Shown here: positions 17,332 through 26,150 of the stretch, one piece after another
Numbering within the stretch: position 1 is the stretch's first letter
Layout of the letters: the number at the start of each line of letters is the position of its first letter
Source: an uncultured Clostridia bacterium
GTDB lineage: Bacteria; Bacillota; Clostridia; TANB77; CAG-508
NCBI GenBank assembly: GCA_948630815.1
Contig: CAPIEU010000003.1
Coordinates: forward strand, 1-64,000
Reading direction: 5' to 3'
Length of the DNA stretch: 64,000 nucleotides
Translations under genes and position numbers: made by a program
The notes under the pieces: model-generated
The model's input: the letters and a program-made list of their open reading frames with translations, nothing else
What the model was told of the DNA's origin: nothing
Database searches by the model: none

Positions 17332-18498
17332 TTACATTTCATACATATATTTTATAAAGTCCCTTTTTGCTTTAGCAGAATCTGTTACATATAAATATGC
17401 TCCATTTTCATATATTTCTTTACTATAATCTAGTGATGGTAACATTACTGATGTTATATTATTTAAATATGCATCTTTATTAGATATAAATTCTGGAAGC
17501 ATTGTAGTATATTTTGCTACATCAATATTTGTTGTAACTTGTGATAATATTAAATCTATTATTCTAGATATTTCTCCCATATCTTTACTTGCTATTTTAT
17601 TTAACATCGAAATAAATACTTCTCTTTGCCTTACAGTTCTTCCATAATCTCCATGACTCTCAGTTGCACTTGCAGAACCTGCCATTCTTTCTTTTACATG
17701 GGCTGCTGCTTGTTCTCCTGTTAAAGTAACTTTTCCATAGTTTGTTACTTTTTTTGTAGGTTTACCTGAAAATTTATAAAACATTTCTACATATTCATTT
17801 ATCCATTTCATCTCATCTTTTGTTATATTAACTTCTACTCCACCTAATTCATTTATTATATCATACATAGAAGAAATATTTATAGTTACATATTCTTTTA
17901 AATTTAAATCGAATGTTTGATTAATAGTTTTTAGTGCTAATTGTTCTCTTCCTCTTGCAAATGCAGCATTAATTTTATACCTGTTTTTTTCTCCATCGAT
18001 ATAAGCTGCAGTATCACGTGGTATACTAATTAGCTTGATAGATTTATATTTAGGATTAACTGATATAATCATAATAGCATCACTACTACCACTATATGCA
18101 TTCTCCATATTTTTAGAATCTGAACCTAATAAAACAATATTAATTATTTGGTCATATTCTTTTTGAGTAAGCACTCCTATTTCAGTAAATAAATTTTCAT
18201 TTATTCCTAAATCTTTTTCATCTAAATGTTTAAAATTAATTTTTCCTAGCTTTCCTCCAATAAATATACTTGCAAAAATAGTAATAGATAAAACAATAAC
18301 TACAAGCAGTATTAATACTACTTTTAGCCATTTATTCATTTTAAAATTTAAAATCTTTTCTTTTAGAATTTTTGGTATTTTTTTTGCTTTTTCTTTTAGA
18401 GTTTTTAGTATCTTTTTTGTTCTTTCATTTAGAGTTTTTAGTATTTTTTTTGCTTTTTCTTCTAAATTCTTTTTAATCATTTCAATTCTTTCACCCAT
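17332..18498 (-). CDS. LytR-CpsA-Psr wall-polymer ligase with cationic N-terminal repeats
   Basis: LCP proteins transfer undecaprenyl-linked glycopolymers to peptidoglycan outside the membrane. After a membrane helix at about 57-78 comes the LCP domain: IVLLGSDSKN, SIPRDTAAYI and LGGVEVNI, with the pyrophosphate-binding arginines retained. The cytoplasmic N-terminus is unusual: three 11-residue repeats of the form EKAKKILKTLN make a strongly basic amphipathic helix, encoded by 33-base DNA repeats. The start is supported by GGGAG 6 bases upstream. It follows the CpsC/D-like gene by 13 bases and is one of two LCP genes in this locus. Confidence 0.92.
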   Translation of the reverse strand: MGERIEMIKKNLEEKAKKILKTLNERTKKILKTLKEKAKKIPKILKEKILNFKMNKWLKVVLILLVVIVLSITIFASIFIGGKLGKINFKHLDEKDLGINENLFTEIGVLTQKEYDQIINIVLLGSDSKNMENAYSGSSDAIMIISVNPKYKSIKLISIPRDTAAYIDGEKNRYKINAAFARGREQLALKTINQTFDLNLKEYVTINISSMYDIINELGGVEVNITKDEMKWINEYVEMFYKFSGKPTKKVTNYGKVTLTGEQAAAHVKERMAGSASATESHGDYGRTVRQREVFISMLNKIASKDMGEISRIIDLILSQVTTNIDVAKYTTMLPEFISNKDAYLNNITSVMLPSLDYSKEIYENGAYLYVTDSAKAKRDFIKYMYEM

Positions 18499-18511
18499 AT
18501 ATAACTCCCTA

Positions 18512-19756
18512 TTATTCAGCTTTATTTACAACAACACCTGAAACTTTACCATTTACATCTGTTATTATATGTTTTGCTTTTACAATATCTTCTATTCTTG
18601 TTTTTGCATATTCAGCAACAATTACTGTAGCATTAACAGAACTTGCCCATCCATATGAAGTAATTTGTTTTAATATTGGTTCTCCATCTATTATTACAAC
18701 ATCAAATTGATCAGTTACTATTTTTATAATTTCACTTACTTTTTCTGAAATTAAAAGTTCTTCATCAATAGCTTCTTCTCCAGATGGTAACACATATATA
18801 TTATTAATTGGTGATTGTTTTATTACTTTTGCTATACTTTCCATATTAATTTGTTTAGAAGCAACTAAATCTGTTAACCCTTTTTCTGTTTTTATATTAA
18901 ATATTTTATTTAGTATTCCTTTTTCAAAATTAGAGTCTATTACTAAAACTTTCTTTCCAATTTTAGAATATCTTATAGCTAAATTAGATACTAAATATGT
19001 ACTTCCAACTTCATAATTTGTTCCTGTAACTAATATAGATTTTGGTCTTGTTAATCTCTTATTTAATTCTATACTTGTCATTATTCTTTTTACTTGAGCT
19101 ATTGTTATTTCATTTTTTGATATATAAGATTTTACTTTAGTTTTTGCTTTTTCTTCTTTATCTACTTTGCCTAAAAAAGTTGTTTTACTATTTTCTATTG
19201 CAGAATATATATTATCACCTGAAAACATTACTAAATATATACTATATACACCACATACAACTACTCCTCCTACTAAAAACATTAGTAAATCTTTCATATA
19301 TGTTACATTATATGCACTATTTGAAACTTGAGCCTGTTCAATTGGTGTATATACTTTTACTCCATATGTAGTTTCTAATTTAGATTTTAAAACTTCATTA
19401 TATTTCATTATAATATCATATGCTTCTTGATTACTTGTTGATGATGAAGTTATTGTTATAACCATAGTTTTTGCATCAAATTCTGCTATTACTGCTCCTT
19501 GAACACGATTTTTTGAAATATTTAGCCCTATTGCAACTTCTGTAATAATATCATTACTATTTACATATTCTGCAATAGATGCAGCATTTTTATCTATTAA
19601 TATTTTAGAAGTTGATTGATATTTTGGTCTATTTATAATAAATGTATATATTACTCCCAAAATTAAGCTTGCTATCATTATATATAGTAATATAGTTCTT
19701 CTTTTTATCATTGTCTTTATAATTTGTCTTATATCTAACTCTTGCTCATTGTTCAT
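18512..19756 (-). CDS. CpsC/CpsD-like Wzz-ATPase fusion with degenerate Walker A
   Basis: The N-terminal half is a Wzz domain (helices at about 21-41 and 158-178). The C-terminal half has the BY-kinase fold: VLVIDSNFEKG matches Walker A' and VVIIDGEP matches Walker B. The Walker A, however, reads GTNYEVGST (245-253) with Ser252 where the catalytic P-loop lysine should be. The protein stops at VVVNKAE with no C-terminal tyrosine cluster. It is therefore probably not an active tyrosine kinase and may be a structural or regulatory partner of the active enzyme at 15252-16919. It lies between the sugar-phosphate transferase gene and an LCP gene. Confidence 0.85.
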   Translation of the reverse strand: MNNEQELDIRQIIKTMIKRRTILLYIMIASLILGVIYTFIINRPKYQSTSKILIDKNAASIAEYVNSNDIITEVAIGLNISKNRVQGAVIAEFDAKTMVITITSSSTSNQEAYDIIMKYNEVLKSKLETTYGVKVYTPIEQAQVSNSAYNVTYMKDLLMFLVGGVVVCGVYSIYLVMFSGDNIYSAIENSKTTFLGKVDKEEKAKTKVKSYISKNEITIAQVKRIMTSIELNKRLTRPKSILVTGTNYEVGSTYLVSNLAIRYSKIGKKVLVIDSNFEKGILNKIFNIKTEKGLTDLVASKQINMESIAKVIKQSPINNIYVLPSGEEAIDEELLISEKVSEIIKIVTDQFDVVIIDGEPILKQITSYGWASSVNATVIVAEYAKTRIEDIVKAKHIITDVNGKVSGVVVNKAE

Positions 19757-19864
19757 TCTTTAAAAAAACTCCTTTTATCTAAACAGTGCATATTCACCTT
19801 ATATTTTATCATATGTATCTATTTTATAACTATATTCTTATTTTTTTATTCTCATTACAATTAC

Positions 19865-20590
19865 TTATATAGCTCCTTCTTTTTTCACTACTTTTGCAAA
19901 TGTTTTTAACAATATTTTTATATCTTTTCTATTTCCTCTTCTATCACAATATTCTTTATCTAATTCTAATCTATCTTTAAATTCTAATTTATTTCTTCCA
20001 GCAACTTGCCAAGGTCCAGTTACTCCTGGTTTCATTTGAACAATATAATTATAATATTCTCCCATATCTTCTCTTTCTATTGGTAAATATGGTCGTGGTC
20101 CAACTAAACTCATTTGTCCTTTTATTACATTTAAGAATTGAGGAAATTCATCTAAGCTTGTTGCCCTTAAAAATCTTCCAATCTTTGTAATTCTTGGGTC
20201 ATTCTTTATTTTTTTATGTTCTATATATTCCTTTCCAATTTCTGTTTTCTCATCTATATGTTTTTTTAATATATCTTCTGCACCAATTACCATAGTTCTA
20301 AATTTGTACATTTTAAATATTTTTCCATTTTTGCCTATACGGTTTTGTGTAAAAAAAATCGTTCCATTATCCTTAAAAATTACATTGCTAATAACAACAA
20401 AAACAGTTATTGGAATAAGAAACAAACAGCCTACAATTCCTGAAATCAAATCAATTCCCCTTTTAATTATCCCACTAATAGTGTTTCTTATTTTTGTTTT
20501 TGTTAATTTATTATTTATATTAATCTCATTTTTAATTATTTCTTTATCAAGTGTTGTAATATTATTACTTACTACTGATAGATTACTCAT
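19865..20590 (-). CDS. Initiating undecaprenyl-phosphate sugar transferase
   Basis: This membrane enzyme places the first sugar phosphate on undecaprenyl phosphate and so starts repeat-unit assembly. It has a single N-terminal hydrophobic segment (about 45-70) and the bacterial sugar transferase domain: FRTMVIGAED, TSLDEFPQFLNV, LVGPRPYLPIE and MKPGVTGPWQVAGRN. The 241 residues lack the four extra helices of WbaP/WcaJ-type enzymes. It is 15 bases downstream of a VanZ-like gene. The sugar specificity cannot be read from the sequence. Confidence 0.92.
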   Translation of the reverse strand: MSNLSVVSNNITTLDKEIIKNEININNKLTKTKIRNTISGIIKRGIDLISGIVGCLFLIPITVFVVISNVIFKDNGTIFFTQNRIGKNGKIFKMYKFRTMVIGAEDILKKHIDEKTEIGKEYIEHKKIKNDPRITKIGRFLRATSLDEFPQFLNVIKGQMSLVGPRPYLPIEREDMGEYYNYIVQMKPGVTGPWQVAGRNKLEFKDRLELDKEYCDRRGNRKDIKILLKTFAKVVKKEGAI

Positions 20591-20605
20591 AATTATACAC
20601 TTCCC

Positions 20606-21085
20606 TTATATTTTCTTTCTATCTACTATATTTTTAATTATTTTCTTTACAGCCAAATATATAGCAATTCCAGTAAATATTCCTATAGAATCTATTATAA
20701 TATCTTGTACTTTTCCACTTCTTCCTTTAACACATAATTGATGTATTTCATCACTTATTGCATATAATATGCCAATAAGTAAACTATATATTACAATTCT
20801 TTTATCTTCATTTATATATGTATTTACACTAATAATTATTAACATTCCACCTAACATATATAAATTATAATGTGCTAACTTTCTTATAATGGGTTCTATA
20901 GTTTTTACTATTTCTTCTTTTTGTTCTTCTGGTATCTTGTTCTTTATATCTATCATATTTACTATTGTCTTAGATACCTTTTTACTTGTTCTACTTGAGC
21001 CTGTTCCCTGTTGGTTTGAAAAGTAAAATATTGTAACCATCCATAGTATTACTAATATTGTAGATAGCACCTTCCTTATGTTCAT
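20606..21085 (-). CDS. VanZ-family membrane protein
   Basis: A 159-residue protein with four likely membrane helices. The family signature is visible in IFYFSNQQG near the N-terminus and in SDEIHQLCVKGRSGKVQDIIID near the C-terminus. VanZ proteins are linked to glycopeptide tolerance and more broadly to cell-envelope loci, but their biochemical role is unclear. I start it at the ATG at 21085 because AGGAG lies 8 bases before it. It opens the group that continues into the sugar transferase and CpsC/D-like genes. Confidence 0.88.
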   Translation of the reverse strand: MNIRKVLSTILVILWMVTIFYFSNQQGTGSSRTSKKVSKTIVNMIDIKNKIPEEQKEEIVKTIEPIIRKLAHYNLYMLGGMLIIISVNTYINEDKRIVIYSLLIGILYAISDEIHQLCVKGRSGKVQDIIIDSIGIFTGIAIYLAVKKIIKNIVDRKKI

Positions 21086-21309
21086 TTTAAAACTCCTATT
21101 TTCTATTATACAAATTTCATTATAATATGACAAGTCTTTTCAATTAAGTTTATTATATTATATTAATTTTCATTGTTCAACCTTTTTTGATAAAATGTCA
21201 TTTAGTTGTAATAATTGCAACATATATGATAACATAACTTTATACTAGTACTTTATATATTTATTGGTTAATGGTAAAATTTACTTGTTGTTTAAATGAA
21301 AAATCATCA

Positions 21310-21364
21310 GTAAATTTCATAAAAACAGTGCTGATTTTTACAGCACTGTTTTTACGAAATTTAC
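21310..21364. terminator. Strong bidirectional hairpin after the acyltransferase gene
   Basis: A 13-base perfect stem AAAAACAGTGCTG/CAGCACTGTTTTT with a 7-base loop is extended outward by GTAAATTTC/GAAATTTAC with only one mismatched position between. It lies about 40 bases past the acyltransferase stop (minus strand) and ends in T-runs on both strands. It separates the main polymer genes from the VanZ group. Confidence 0.8.
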
Positions 21365-21402
21365 AAATAATAACTATACATATAAATCATTATTTGTAAA
21401 CT

Positions 21403-22410
21403 TTAATAGGCTTTTCTATTAACTAATGTAGAGCACCCCTTTAATATATAATTATAAAAAATTGAAATTATTATACTTAAAATTATAGCAATAATCGAAT
21501 TTATATATTGTGGCATTGATATAAATTTAAATACACACATATAAATCAAATAATGTACTAAATATAATTCATATGAAATTTTTCCCAGATATTTAATACC
21601 TTTTTTTATAAATTTTATTTTATATAGTATTATACATAATGTAATAAAAGAAATCGCGGAAAATACATCATTAAAGTTTTTTAAAATTCCACCATTAAAA
21701 GACATTAATGCAAAAATAGTAAAAGTTATTATAAATATTATAATATACCAAATAACATTTATATTCCTTTCTATTATTTTATTATTTTTGTGAAATTTTT
21801 CTGCTATCAACATTCCTAAAACAAATTCCCATAAATACTGTATAAAAAAACTACTCCAAATTCTTTCAACATATAACTCTGAAAAACTTATAAATATTGC
21901 ATATATAAAACTTATAAATATTGAAAAAACAAACACCTTTTTTAATTCAATTTTATTTACTATCTTTAATAGTATTGGATATATGAAATAGAATTGAATA
22001 ATAGTTGATATATACCACATTTGAATTCCAAAACTATCTTCGTATTCTGGCATAAACATTTTAAATAAAAAAATATGACTAAGCAATGCCATTATCCTAT
22101 TTTCACCCTCAAACATAAACGGTACTAAAAAAGATATAAAAATCACAAAGATATAAGGAATATATACTCTTTTTATTCTCTTACTTATATAGCTCCTTTT
22201 CATACTTAATCCATTTTTTAAATATGATAAATATAGTCCAAATCCTGAACAAATAAAAAATGCATGAACACCAGCACCACCAAAGCAAGAAGCCAATTTT
22301 ATTATTTGTGGAACATTAAGAAAATTGTATATCAAATGATATAATAATATCATCATAATTGAAAATCCCTTTAAATATGAAATTAACTCACTTTCATTGT
22401 TTTTACTCAT
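21403..22410 (-). CDS. Membrane acyltransferase (acyltransferase-3 family)
   Basis: A 335-residue integral membrane protein with about ten helices. It begins ELISYLKGFSIMMILLYHL, the family opening with the catalytic His, followed by AGVHAFFICSGFGLYLS. Such enzymes O-acetylate or otherwise acylate exported glycans. I start it at the ATG at 22410, with AAAGGA at a 9-base spacing. It is the last gene before a strong terminator, after the cytidylyltransferase and racemase cassette, and is likely to decorate the polysaccharide. Confidence 0.88.
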   Translation of the reverse strand: MSKNNESELISYLKGFSIMMILLYHLIYNFLNVPQIIKLASCFGGAGVHAFFICSGFGLYLSYLKNGLSMKRSYISKRIKRVYIPYIFVIFISFLVPFMFEGENRIMALLSHIFLFKMFMPEYEDSFGIQMWYISTIIQFYFIYPILLKIVNKIELKKVFVFSIFISFIYAIFISFSELYVERIWSSFFIQYLWEFVLGMLIAEKFHKNNKIIERNINVIWYIIIFIITFTIFALMSFNGGILKNFNDVFSAISFITLCIILYKIKFIKKGIKYLGKISYELYLVHYLIYMCVFKFISMPQYINSIIAIILSIIISIFYNYILKGCSTLVNRKAY

Positions 22411-22494
22411 CCTTAATATTCCTTTCACTACTAATTTTATCGTCTTATGCTTTAAAATTTAATATATGAATAACTTTAATTATAGTTATTATAG

Positions 22495-22905
22495 CTATAT
22501 TAGACTAGAAAGTTGTTTTTTAATTTCGGATGAACATATTCCAGGAGTTCTTTGTAATCTTACTACTTTTTTTCCGTTTTTTTTACACCAATCTTCAACA
22601 ATTGCAAAACGTCCTCCTACATGATCTTCCCCAAGTGCTAAAATATCAAAATCAATCTCTTTTAAAGTTTCTGGTGTTACACTATTATATATAATAACTT
22701 CATCTACTATTCTAAGTCCTTTTAATATTTCAACACGTTCTTGTGTTGAATATAATATTTCTGCATCTGGTTTATATTTTAAAATATAATCGCCATCTTG
22801 CACTGCAACAATAAGATAATTGGCATATTCTTTACATTGTTTAAAAAGTTTTAAATGACCTATATGAAAATAATCATATACACCAAAAGTTAAAATTTTA
22901 CTCAT
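22495..22905 (-). CDS. Glycerol-3-phosphate cytidylyltransferase-like protein
   Basis: This 136-residue nucleotidyltransferase activates a polyol or amino-alcohol phosphate with CTP. It has the TagD layout: ILTFGVYDYFHIGHLKLF with the HIGH motif, GEDHVGG and RTPGICSSEIKK. TagD makes CDP-glycerol for teichoic acids, and a CDP-glycerol-type transferase is encoded five genes upstream, so that role is plausible; related enzymes act on other phosphates. The start at 22905 has GGAG 7 bases upstream and overlaps the end of the racemase gene by 8 bases. Confidence 0.85.
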   Translation of the reverse strand: MSKILTFGVYDYFHIGHLKLFKQCKEYANYLIVAVQDGDYILKYKPDAEILYSTQERVEILKGLRIVDEVIIYNSVTPETLKEIDFDILALGEDHVGGRFAIVEDWCKKNGKKVVRLQRTPGICSSEIKKQLSSLI

Positions 22906-23605
22906 CTTCATACTCCTTTTTTAATATTTTTATTGCATTCATAAGTGGATCATATACATTTTTACATGTTATGTGTTCAATATATTTTGACCACAATATA
23001 GGTAGCTCTGTGCATCCTAGTATACAAGCATCATATCTATTAATCAAATCTAAAAAAATATCTTTAACACTTTCTGAATACTTATTTTGTTTTACTGCTT
23101 CAATACATTCTCTTAAAAGAGAATATTCTTCTTTATCTGGCACAATACATTTTATACCTTTTTCAAAAAGGGCATTTTGATATATTTGAGAATCAATCGT
23201 TCCTTCAGAAGCTAAAATATAAATTTCTTTTATACCATCTTTTTCAACTTTGTCAACACAATTATATATAATATTAACTATCTTATTTTTTGCTTCTGGT
23301 AGTATTTTAAAAACTTCTGGTAAGAAGAGATGTGAAGTATTACATGCTAAAACAATTCTTGTACAGCCAGATTCAATTAGATGTTTTATTGAATCTGCCA
23401 TTTCTAAAACCAATTGATTAAAATTCTCATTAAATAGAAATGCCCTCACTCTACTTGGCATTGTGCATCTATTATCTATAATAATACGTGGTCTATCCCA
23501 TTCCTTTTCTGCTTTAAATTCTTTAGCATATTGTTGAAACAAATGAATAGTTGCATATGTTCCCATTCCACCTAAAACACCTATTGTAAATTGTTTTTTG
23601 TCCAT
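22898..23605 (-). CDS. Aspartate/glutamate racemase family protein
   Basis: A cofactor-independent racemase of 235 residues. The two catalytic cysteines are in VLACNTSHLFLP and ILGCTELPILW, and the N-terminus IGVLGGMGTYATIHLF is typical of the aspartate racemase branch. It could supply a D-amino acid to decorate the glycan, or recognise a related substrate. It sits between a nucleotidyltransferase gene and a cytidylyltransferase gene with almost no gaps, so I infer a role in the polysaccharide rather than in peptidoglycan precursor supply. Confidence 0.88.
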   Translation of the reverse strand: MDKKQFTIGVLGGMGTYATIHLFQQYAKEFKAEKEWDRPRIIIDNRCTMPSRVRAFLFNENFNQLVLEMADSIKHLIESGCTRIVLACNTSHLFLPEVFKILPEAKNKIVNIIYNCVDKVEKDGIKEIYILASEGTIDSQIYQNALFEKGIKCIVPDKEEYSLLRECIEAVKQNKYSESVKDIFLDLINRYDACILGCTELPILWSKYIEHITCKNVYDPLMNAIKILKKEYEDE

Positions 23606-23618
23606 TTATCTCTTCCTC

Positions 23619-24260
23619 CTAATCTAAATATCCATTTTTAACCCATTCTATCGTTCTTTCATAATCTTCTGGAGTATCAATTTCTCTTGCTCTTACATTT
23701 ATTACTTTCATTGGTAGTAATGGCTCTATCATTTCAAATACATATCCTTTTTCTATTTGCATTCGTTCTTTTTTCAGTTTTGCCAATCCTGGCCACTCAA
23801 AATTACTATCTTCTCTAAAAAAAGAGGTTGCTTTTTCATCCTTAACAGTTAACAAAGCTGGCTCAGCAGAAGTTATAGTTGTTTTTGCCAAACATTCTCC
23901 TTTATAATCTAAAAAATATTTAAAGTCATCTGGATTCACTAATACATCTCCATCGATATATACAATATACTTTCTAGCACCTATTAATCCCTTACATAAG
24001 CTAGCTGCAGGTCCTGTTGATTTGTAATCATAATTAAATCCAAACATAATATCTTCTCGATATTTTTTTACAATTTCTATTACATTTTCAGCTTGAAAAC
24101 CAACTATAATTCTAATATCATCATATTTTTTTAGTTGTTCTAATTGATGTATAATTAATGGTTTCCCACAAATATTAACTAGTGCTTTTGTACTTCCAAT
24201 ACCTAATCTAGTTCCCATTCCTGCACAACAAATAATAATTGTAATGTCATTTGGATTCAT
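23619..24260 (-). CDS. Sugar-phosphate/choline-phosphate-type nucleotidyltransferase
   Basis: This GT-A-fold NTP transferase of 213 residues has CCAGMGTRLGIGSTKALVNI (nucleotide-binding loop and PK-like Lys) and YIDGDVLV for metal binding. The family includes LicC-type CTP:phosphocholine enzymes and sugar-phosphate transferases; the exact substrate is not readable. I start it at ATG 24260 with AAAGGAAG upstream, rather than the TTG two codons earlier. It is followed by the racemase and preceded by a HAD phosphatase, forming a compact cassette. Confidence 0.85.
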   Translation of the reverse strand: MNPNDITIIICCAGMGTRLGIGSTKALVNICGKPLIIHQLEQLKKYDDIRIIVGFQAENVIEIVKKYREDIMFGFNYDYKSTGPAASLCKGLIGARKYIVYIDGDVLVNPDDFKYFLDYKGECLAKTTITSAEPALLTVKDEKATSFFREDSNFEWPGLAKLKKERMQIEKGYVFEMIEPLLPMKVINVRAREIDTPEDYERTIEWVKNGYLD

Positions 24261-24281
24261 AGTCAAACTTCCTTTCTTAAT

Positions 24282-24884
24282 TTATAATAAAGATTTTAAA
24301 AATCTCACACAAATTTCATCATTATAAAATGCATAATCAATATTTTTCAGTAAAGATGGTGCAATATTTCTTACTCCACCATATCCAATTGCTATGTCTG
24401 CATATTTAGCTATACCTGAATCATTGTCACCATCGCCAACAACTACTATAGGTTGTACAAATTGTTTACCAATTAATTCTTTATCAGCAACACTTATAAC
24501 TTGAAAAATTTTATCATTCTTAATATGTGCCTTTGAACAATAGACATGACTATGCATATTTAATTTGTTCATCAAACCTTTTATCCATACATCAAGATTT
24601 CCTGTAACAATATAACAACGCTCAGAATTATCAATTATAAAATTAGCAATTGCTTCGTTAAGAGGAATATTAGCTATAATATCATTAACTTCTGAAACAC
24701 TTTCATTACTTAAAATTTTAACTCTACTTAAAAAACTTGTTTTAAAAGGTATCTCTCCACGCATTGTAGCTTCTGTTAATTCTCTCATCTCTTTTGTTTT
24801 ACCAATTCGTTCAGAAATTGTTGGTAATATTTCTTGTTTTGTTATTGTTGAATCTAAATCAAATAGAAATATATAATTCGACAT
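24282..24884 (-). CDS. HAD-superfamily phosphatase, SerB-like
   Basis: A 200-residue phosphohydrolase with LFDLDSTITKQEILP (catalytic Asp pair), VTGNLDVW and VVGDGDNDSGIAKYADIAIGYGG. The arrangement and cap resemble phosphoserine phosphatase. In this context it may remove phosphate from a serine-like or polyol phosphate intermediate made or used by the adjacent cassette. The start at 24884 has GGGAGATG upstream. It lies 33 bases after the CDP-glycerol-type transferase gene. Confidence 0.85.
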   Translation of the reverse strand: MSNYIFLFDLDSTITKQEILPTISERIGKTKEMRELTEATMRGEIPFKTSFLSRVKILSNESVSEVNDIIANIPLNEAIANFIIDNSERCYIVTGNLDVWIKGLMNKLNMHSHVYCSKAHIKNDKIFQVISVADKELIGKQFVQPIVVVGDGDNDSGIAKYADIAIGYGGVRNIAPSLLKNIDYAFYNDEICVRFLKSLL

Positions 24885-24917
24885 ATTTAAACATCTCCCT
24901 AATAATTTTATCACTTT

Positions 24918-26129
24918 TTAGTTAGAAATGTAAAGCCCCATTAATCTAATTAATCTTTCAGATGAATTTCCATCATGATATTTATATATATGGTTTCTTA
25001 ATTTTTCTCTATTTTCTATATATATATCATTGTTATCAACAACATCTCTTATAAAATTTCTTAAATCTTCTATTGTATATATTTCATGTCCTGCCATTAA
25101 TTGATGGATATCCTCAACAACAAATCCATTTTTATATTCCTTCATATCATCTAAAACATATCCTAATGGACGATTTAATTGAAGATATTCGTATGCAGCT
25201 CCTGAATAATCACTAATAAGTGCATCAGCACATTTCATTAATTTATAATTATCTATTTCTAGATCTTTAACACTACTTCCTGTTAATATTTTAATATTTG
25301 ACATATCAGTAACACCCAAATTTGATAAATCCTGCTTTGGATGAATCTTAATAATTAAAAAAACATTCATTCTTTTTAGTTCTTCATTAAAAAAATTATA
25401 CTCTTCTACTGTATTAATTAATGGTATTCCTAATTTCTGTTCTTTTAAACTATCATTACGATTAATCCCTCCGCCTTTTCTAAATGTAGGCATCCATAAA
25501 ATTATTTTTTCATATGTTTTATTTGTAATTTTAAGAAGTTCTGTTCTATCATCTATAAAAAAAGTATCTTGAGCTGGAAAACCTATATAAACAATTCTTT
25601 CATCGTTAGGATTTAATGACCACTGCTTTGCTTGAATTTGTGCATATTTTTCTGATTGCATTAAAATATAATCAACACTATCAGGAATAACTACTTTTCC
25701 CCTAGTACTTTTTAATCCACCTGCACCATGTGAACAATATACTACTATTTGGTCATTTCTCACTTTTTTTCCACCCTCACAATCATATGTAAAATATTTT
25801 GCAGTACACATATGATATGCTTTTTTTAAACTAGGGCCAAATAAAGGAACTACTACAACATTTTCAGGTAACTTACTTTTAATTTTTTTTCGTACTAGCC
25901 ATACAATTTTATATTTCTTATTATATCCTTGTTCTATCAAATAGTTATAAAAAGCACCTCCATTGCAATCAAAATCATTATGGCTTTCTATTACAATTTT
26001 ATCTTTTAGTGTCTTATTTTTTGTAAAAAGATATACTACTTTTTCTAATAATATTTCTATTTTATATTCCCACAGCACTTTTATTAATTGTTTAAAGCCT
26101 TTCTCTTTTACATACATAGTTAAATTCAT
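24918..26129 (-). CDS. CDP-glycerol glycerophosphotransferase family (TagB/TagF-like)
   Basis: A 403-residue GT-B-fold polyol-phosphate transferase. Signatures include YCSHGAGGLKST, the substrate-binding IKIHPKQDLS, and ALISDYSGAAYEYLQLNRP, which are hallmark TagF motifs. It probably adds glycerol phosphate, or a similar CDP-linked unit, to the lipid-linked glycan on the cytoplasmic side. It follows the flippase gene and is paired in the operon with a TagD-like cytidylyltransferase. The N-terminal peripheral-membrane helix seen in TagF is short here. Confidence 0.9.
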   Translation of the reverse strand: MNLTMYVKEKGFKQLIKVLWEYKIEILLEKVVYLFTKNKTLKDKIVIESHNDFDCNGGAFYNYLIEQGYNKKYKIVWLVRKKIKSKLPENVVVVPLFGPSLKKAYHMCTAKYFTYDCEGGKKVRNDQIVVYCSHGAGGLKSTRGKVVIPDSVDYILMQSEKYAQIQAKQWSLNPNDERIVYIGFPAQDTFFIDDRTELLKITNKTYEKIILWMPTFRKGGGINRNDSLKEQKLGIPLINTVEEYNFFNEELKRMNVFLIIKIHPKQDLSNLGVTDMSNIKILTGSSVKDLEIDNYKLMKCADALISDYSGAAYEYLQLNRPLGYVLDDMKEYKNGFVVEDIHQLMAGHEIYTIEDLRNFIRDVVDNNDIYIENREKLRNHIYKYHDGNSSERLIRLMGLYISN

Positions 26130-26150
26130 ATATCATTTTCCCTTCAAAAT

